Below are positions 30,376-32,436 of a stretch of 32,436 nt of DNA, piece after piece; the first letter of the stretch is position 1, and every line of letters starts with the position of its first letter. Source of the stretch: a virus; the IMG/VR virus record IMGVR_UViG_3300025120_000278, positions 1 to 32,436 of that record; one strand, 5' to 3'. The position numbers and the translations under genes were made by a program. Below the pieces are notes generated by a model. That model did not search any database, was not told the origin of the DNA, and saw nothing but the letters and a program-made list of their open reading frames with translations.

Positions 30376-30612
30376 ATGAAAGCAACAGAATTAAATGGTG
30401 AAATGTATAAATTAAGAAACAACAAATTAAAAATTAAAGTTGGGGATAAAATTACCTTTAACTATTATGGAACTGTATACACAAGAAAAGTGCAAACAAT
30501 GCATATATCTTTTAATGGTTTAACTAACTATAATGTGAATAAAATAGGTTGTGGAACAGGTTGGACAGGTGTAGACGCAGAAGATGTAATAAAAATTAAT
30601 AAAAAGAAATAA
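30376..30612 (+). CDS. Small hypothetical protein
   Basis: The 78-residue basic protein looks like a small beta-barrel (KLKIKVGDKITFNYYGTVYT, LTNYNVNKIGCGTGWTGVDA). It is the first gene after the 30297 promoter, so probably early-expressed. No domain is recognised. Confidence 0.6.
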   Translation: MKATELNGEMYKLRNNKLKIKVGDKITFNYYGTVYTRKVQTMHISFNGLTNYNVNKIGCGTGWTGVDAEDVIKINKKK

Positions 30613-30620
30613 CTAAAACT

Positions 30621-30782
30621 ATGCAAAAACTAAACAGCAACCTATTAAAAAAAGCAAGTAGTGAACCAAAGCACACAACCAGCGAAAATATAATATTTTA
30701 TACTTTATCATTTTTAGCTTGTTTTGTACTGCTTTACGCGCTTTGCTACACTATAAACCTAATTGAAACAATAACCTTTTAA
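30621..30782 (+). CDS. Small membrane protein
   Basis: ATG 30621 encodes 53 residues: MQKLNSNLLKKASSEPKHTT and then one membrane helix at about 24-47 (IIFYTLSFLACFVLLYALCY). It lies 8 bp after the previous stop. Real by position and normal leader; function unknown. Confidence 0.55.
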   Translation: MQKLNSNLLKKASSEPKHTTSENIIFYTLSFLACFVLLYALCYTINLIETITF

Positions 30783-30805
30783 ACTAACTTAAAACACTTT
30801 AAACA

Positions 30806-31237
30806 ATGGACACACACACACAGAACAACCGAAAAAATCCAATCAATCACATTTTAAGTGATGAAGATTTACAGATTCAAAGAGATGAGAAAATAATTGA
30901 TTTACTTGATTCTTTAGCTGATAAATTTAGCCTTGGAGACACTCCAAGCGAGTATTTAAGCAGTAAAACAGATTTAACAGATGCTTATCATTTAATTGAT
31001 GAATTAAGACAAAACGGATATTTTGAAGAAGAGGTAATCTATTACAGCTCTGCAATTAAATACTTAAAAGACAATGACCCTAGCCTTCGTTTCTCTTTAG
31101 AGATTGCAACAGAATACGGTTACGAGGCTAAAAATATTAATTCTGAACTATTAGCAAGCCTTCACAAATCACAAAAGAAAGAAGAAATATTTTATGAACG
31201 TATAGCGCCAGAATTAGAAACCCTTTTTAATAATTAA
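30806..31237 (+). CDS. Acidic helical protein of unknown function
   Basis: The 143-residue acidic protein (LLDSLADKFSLGDTPSEYLS, FSLEIATEYGYEAKNINSEL) contains no known motif. It sits in the early-gene cluster. Codon use fits the neighbours. Small acidic phage proteins can act as host-takeover or DNA-mimic factors, but that is only a hypothesis here. Confidence 0.6.
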   Translation: MDTHTQNNRKNPINHILSDEDLQIQRDEKIIDLLDSLADKFSLGDTPSEYLSSKTDLTDAYHLIDELRQNGYFEEEVIYYSSAIKYLKDNDPSLRFSLEIATEYGYEAKNINSELLASLHKSQKKEEIFYERIAPELETLFNN

Positions 31238-31250
31238 TAAACATACTAAA

Positions 31251-31553
31251 ATGAGACAAATAACAGAAGAATCAGCAAAAGCCTTTTATAATAAAGGTAC
31301 TTTAAACAAACAAAATATGAGCGTATTTTTTGACTCATACGACTATAAAAGCAGGATGTTATTGCATAATAACTGTATAGCAACTTTTGACCATCAAGAA
31401 AACATCTTAACCATTAATAATTGCGGCTGGTTCACGCCTACAACAAAAGAAAGGTTAAACGCTTTAAAAGGTGTAAACATTCAGCAAAAGTCTTTTAAAT
31501 GGTATTTAAACGGAAAAGAGTGGGATGGTAATAATATTAATATAAAACAATAA
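31251..31553 (+). CDS. Conserved phage protein (DUF8033-like pattern)
   Basis: The 100-residue protein has RMLLHNNCIATFDHQENILT, then INNCGWFTPTTKERLNALKG and a final SFKWYLNGKEWDG. I recognise the LHxNxIA ... CGWxTxTTKERLN ... WYLNG pattern as a widespread small phage family of unknown function. The family number is from memory. Confidence 0.65.
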   Translation: MRQITEESAKAFYNKGTLNKQNMSVFFDSYDYKSRMLLHNNCIATFDHQENILTINNCGWFTPTTKERLNALKGVNIQQKSFKWYLNGKEWDGNNINIKQ

Positions 31554-31559
31554 AACAAA

Positions 31560-31838
31560 ATGAAAACAATTAACAGAGACAAAGCAAAAGAACTTATTAA
31601 ACAAAGTAAAGGTTTAATTTTTTCAGCTGCATTTATAAAGAAGGATGGCACGCATAGACTAATGAATGCTAGAATAGGCAAACAGTACGCCAGTAAAACA
31701 GGCAGAAAAGCACCATATAAGGCAGAAGAATTTAACTTAATACCTTTATATGATATGAGAAAAAAAGCGTTTAGAATGCTAAATTTTAATACTCTTATTA
31801 CCTTATCAATTAATAAAACTAAATACATAATAAAATAA
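31560..31838 (+). CDS. SH3-like beta-barrel small phage protein
   Basis: This 92-residue basic protein has FIKKDGTHRLMNARIGKQYA, then YKAEEFNLIPLYDMRKKAFR-MLNFNTLITLSIN. The KKDG-R-MNAR ... YDM ... R-MLN pattern is seen in SH3 beta-barrel fold proteins of Bacteroidota phages and plasmids. It lies 6 bp after the previous gene and overlaps the next by one base. Confidence 0.65.
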   Translation: MKTINRDKAKELIKQSKGLIFSAAFIKKDGTHRLMNARIGKQYASKTGRKAPYKAEEFNLIPLYDMRKKAFRMLNFNTLITLSINKTKYIIK

Positions 31839-32023
31839 TGAATACAAAAACTATTGAACTACTGCAGCAATTAAACACTATGCAAAGCGAACATATAAAA
31901 GTGTTAGAAGAAAGAATAGATGTATTAAAACATACTATTGAATTAAATGAAATAACTATTAAAACGCAACAAGAAACAATTAAAATATATATTGACAATA
32001 TAAATAAAAAATCAAATGTCTAA
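31838..32023 (+). CDS. Small coiled-coil protein
   Basis: The 61-residue protein is a continuous helix with leucine/isoleucine heptads (LLQQLNTMQSEHIKVLEERI, DVLKHTIELNEITIKTQQET). It overlaps both neighbours (1 and 8 bp). Perhaps an oligomerising accessory protein. Confidence 0.55.
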   Translation: MNTKTIELLQQLNTMQSEHIKVLEERIDVLKHTIELNEITIKTQQETIKIYIDNINKKSNV

Positions 32024-32099
32024 AGGAGAATTAAAGCCAACAGAATTTAGTAACACTTTTTATCTTATATTGTTCGTCTTAGCCTTAATATTTGGATAA
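32016..32099 (+). CDS. Possible 27-residue membrane peptide
   Basis: ATG 32016 overlaps the previous stop by 8 bp and encodes MSKGELKPTEFSNTFYLILF plus VLALIFG, one hydrophobic helix. It is the last gene before the terminator. Overlapping placement favours a real gene. Confidence 0.5.
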   Translation: MSKGELKPTEFSNTFYLILFVLALIFG

Positions 32100-32121
32100 A
32101 AACACACTAAAAACACCTATA

Positions 32122-32149
32122 AAAGCCTATTAATTTAGGCTTTTTTTTT
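32122..32149 (+). terminator. Intrinsic terminator closing the early cluster
   Basis: AAAGCCTA (32122-32129) pairs perfectly with TAGGCTTT (32136-32143) around a 6-base loop, directly followed by T to 32149 (nine T in all). This is the clearest intrinsic terminator in the window. Confidence 0.9.
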
Positions 32150-32204
32150 GATTAAATTTTAATAAAGTGTAATTATTTTGGGTAAAATTGTGTTGATATT
32201 GTTT

Positions 32205-32436
32205 CTTTTTTCTGTCTTTACACGCATAAACAAGCCTAAAACCCAAACTAAAACCAGTTTAAGTTCAGTTTTTTAGTCATTATTGAGTCATTACTCAGTC
32301 ATTAAGCTATGCAAAAAGGATTAAAAAGGGTTTATTTTTGGATTCCGTAAACCAAGTAGTATATACTCTTTGAACACACAAACGCACACACACAAAACCA
32401 AAGTTCAATTTTATAAAAGGTGTATATTTAAACATC
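32205..32436. repeat. Right copy of the 232-bp terminal direct repeat
   Basis: This copy repeats bases 1-232 with an offset of 32204. The two mismatches are both purine transitions (32224 and 32309), which suggests population variants or read errors at an overlap instead of two long-diverged loci. If the genome is circular, its unit length is 32204 bp. Confidence 0.95.

Noticed and set aside
472-31828. Open frames on the - strand, such as 2098-2409, 14883-15365 and 31481-31828
   Set aside because: All lie opposite convincing + strand genes, have no fitting leader and mostly encode Leu/Ile/Ser-rich translations, as expected of complement shadows in AT-rich DNA.
1-32436. CRISPR array, tRNA, integrase, repressor or mobile element
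   Set aside because: No spaced direct-repeat array, no tRNA-like GTTCNANNC arm in a cloverleaf context, no recombinase or transposase motifs were seen.

Overview
This window is best read as an essentially complete small tailed-phage genome (siphovirus-like, about 32.2 kb of unique sequence). The first and last 232 bases are the same sequence apart from two A/G differences, so the contig is circularly closed, terminally redundant or circularly permuted. The host is very probably a member of Bacteroidota, most likely Flavobacteriia-like. The DNA is AT-rich, starts are preceded by A/T-rich stretches (such as aaaacaATG) instead of Shine-Dalgarno sites, and intergenic gaps carry the Bacteroidota -7 element TAnnTTTG, twice with TTTG exactly 19 bases upstream. 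Every convincing gene is on the + strand. I see no integrase, no clear repressor, no tRNA and no CRISPR array, so a virulent life style is the simplest reading.

Layout: (1) 1-579 is a long non-coding region with phased repeats, a palindrome and hairpins. (2) 580-2428 is the packaging module (small and large terminase). (3) 2526-13522 is the tail module: a small unknown gene, a tail-assembly chaperone with a likely -1 programmed frameshift on a T9 tract, large tail-tip or fibre proteins with glycan-binding-type domains, a gp10-like completion protein and the tape measure protein. (4) 13542-14344 has two small Cys-rich proteins and a helix-turn-helix protein. (5) 14401-19344 is the head module: ClpP-like protease fused to a scaffold-like tail, capsid, tail tube, portal and head-tail connector. 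(6) 19356-22058 has accessory virion-type proteins, including a second LamG protein. (7) 22060-23551 holds a conserved phage protein and the lysis genes (M15 peptidase endolysin and two small holin-like proteins). (8) 23552-23704 is a promoter plus two hairpins (possible small RNA). (9) 23705-28173 is the DNA metabolism module: metallophosphoesterase, an annealing-protein-like gene, a stand-alone DnaA domain-IV-like protein, a mini-SSB with a DDLPF tail, a winged-helix initiator and a DnaC-like loader. (10) 28211-30093 has small accessory genes, a DUF3310-like protein and a VRR-NUC nuclease preceded by a striking G-quadruplex motif. (11) 30094-30375 is an origin-like region with iterons followed by a strong promoter. 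(12) 30376-32099 is a cluster of small, probably early genes closed by an intrinsic terminator at 32122-32149.

The replication genes suggest that the phage recruits the host DnaB helicase (initiator plus DnaC-like loader), coats DNA with its own SSB, and may use a DnaA-like DNA-binding module at an iteron origin. The observations most worth following are the frameshift site, the nested protease/scaffold start, the DnaA-IV singleton, the G4 motif at the VRR-NUC start, the iteron region, the candidate small RNA and a family of three look-alike hairpins with 8-nt TG loops. All family names are from pattern recognition; no database search was run.
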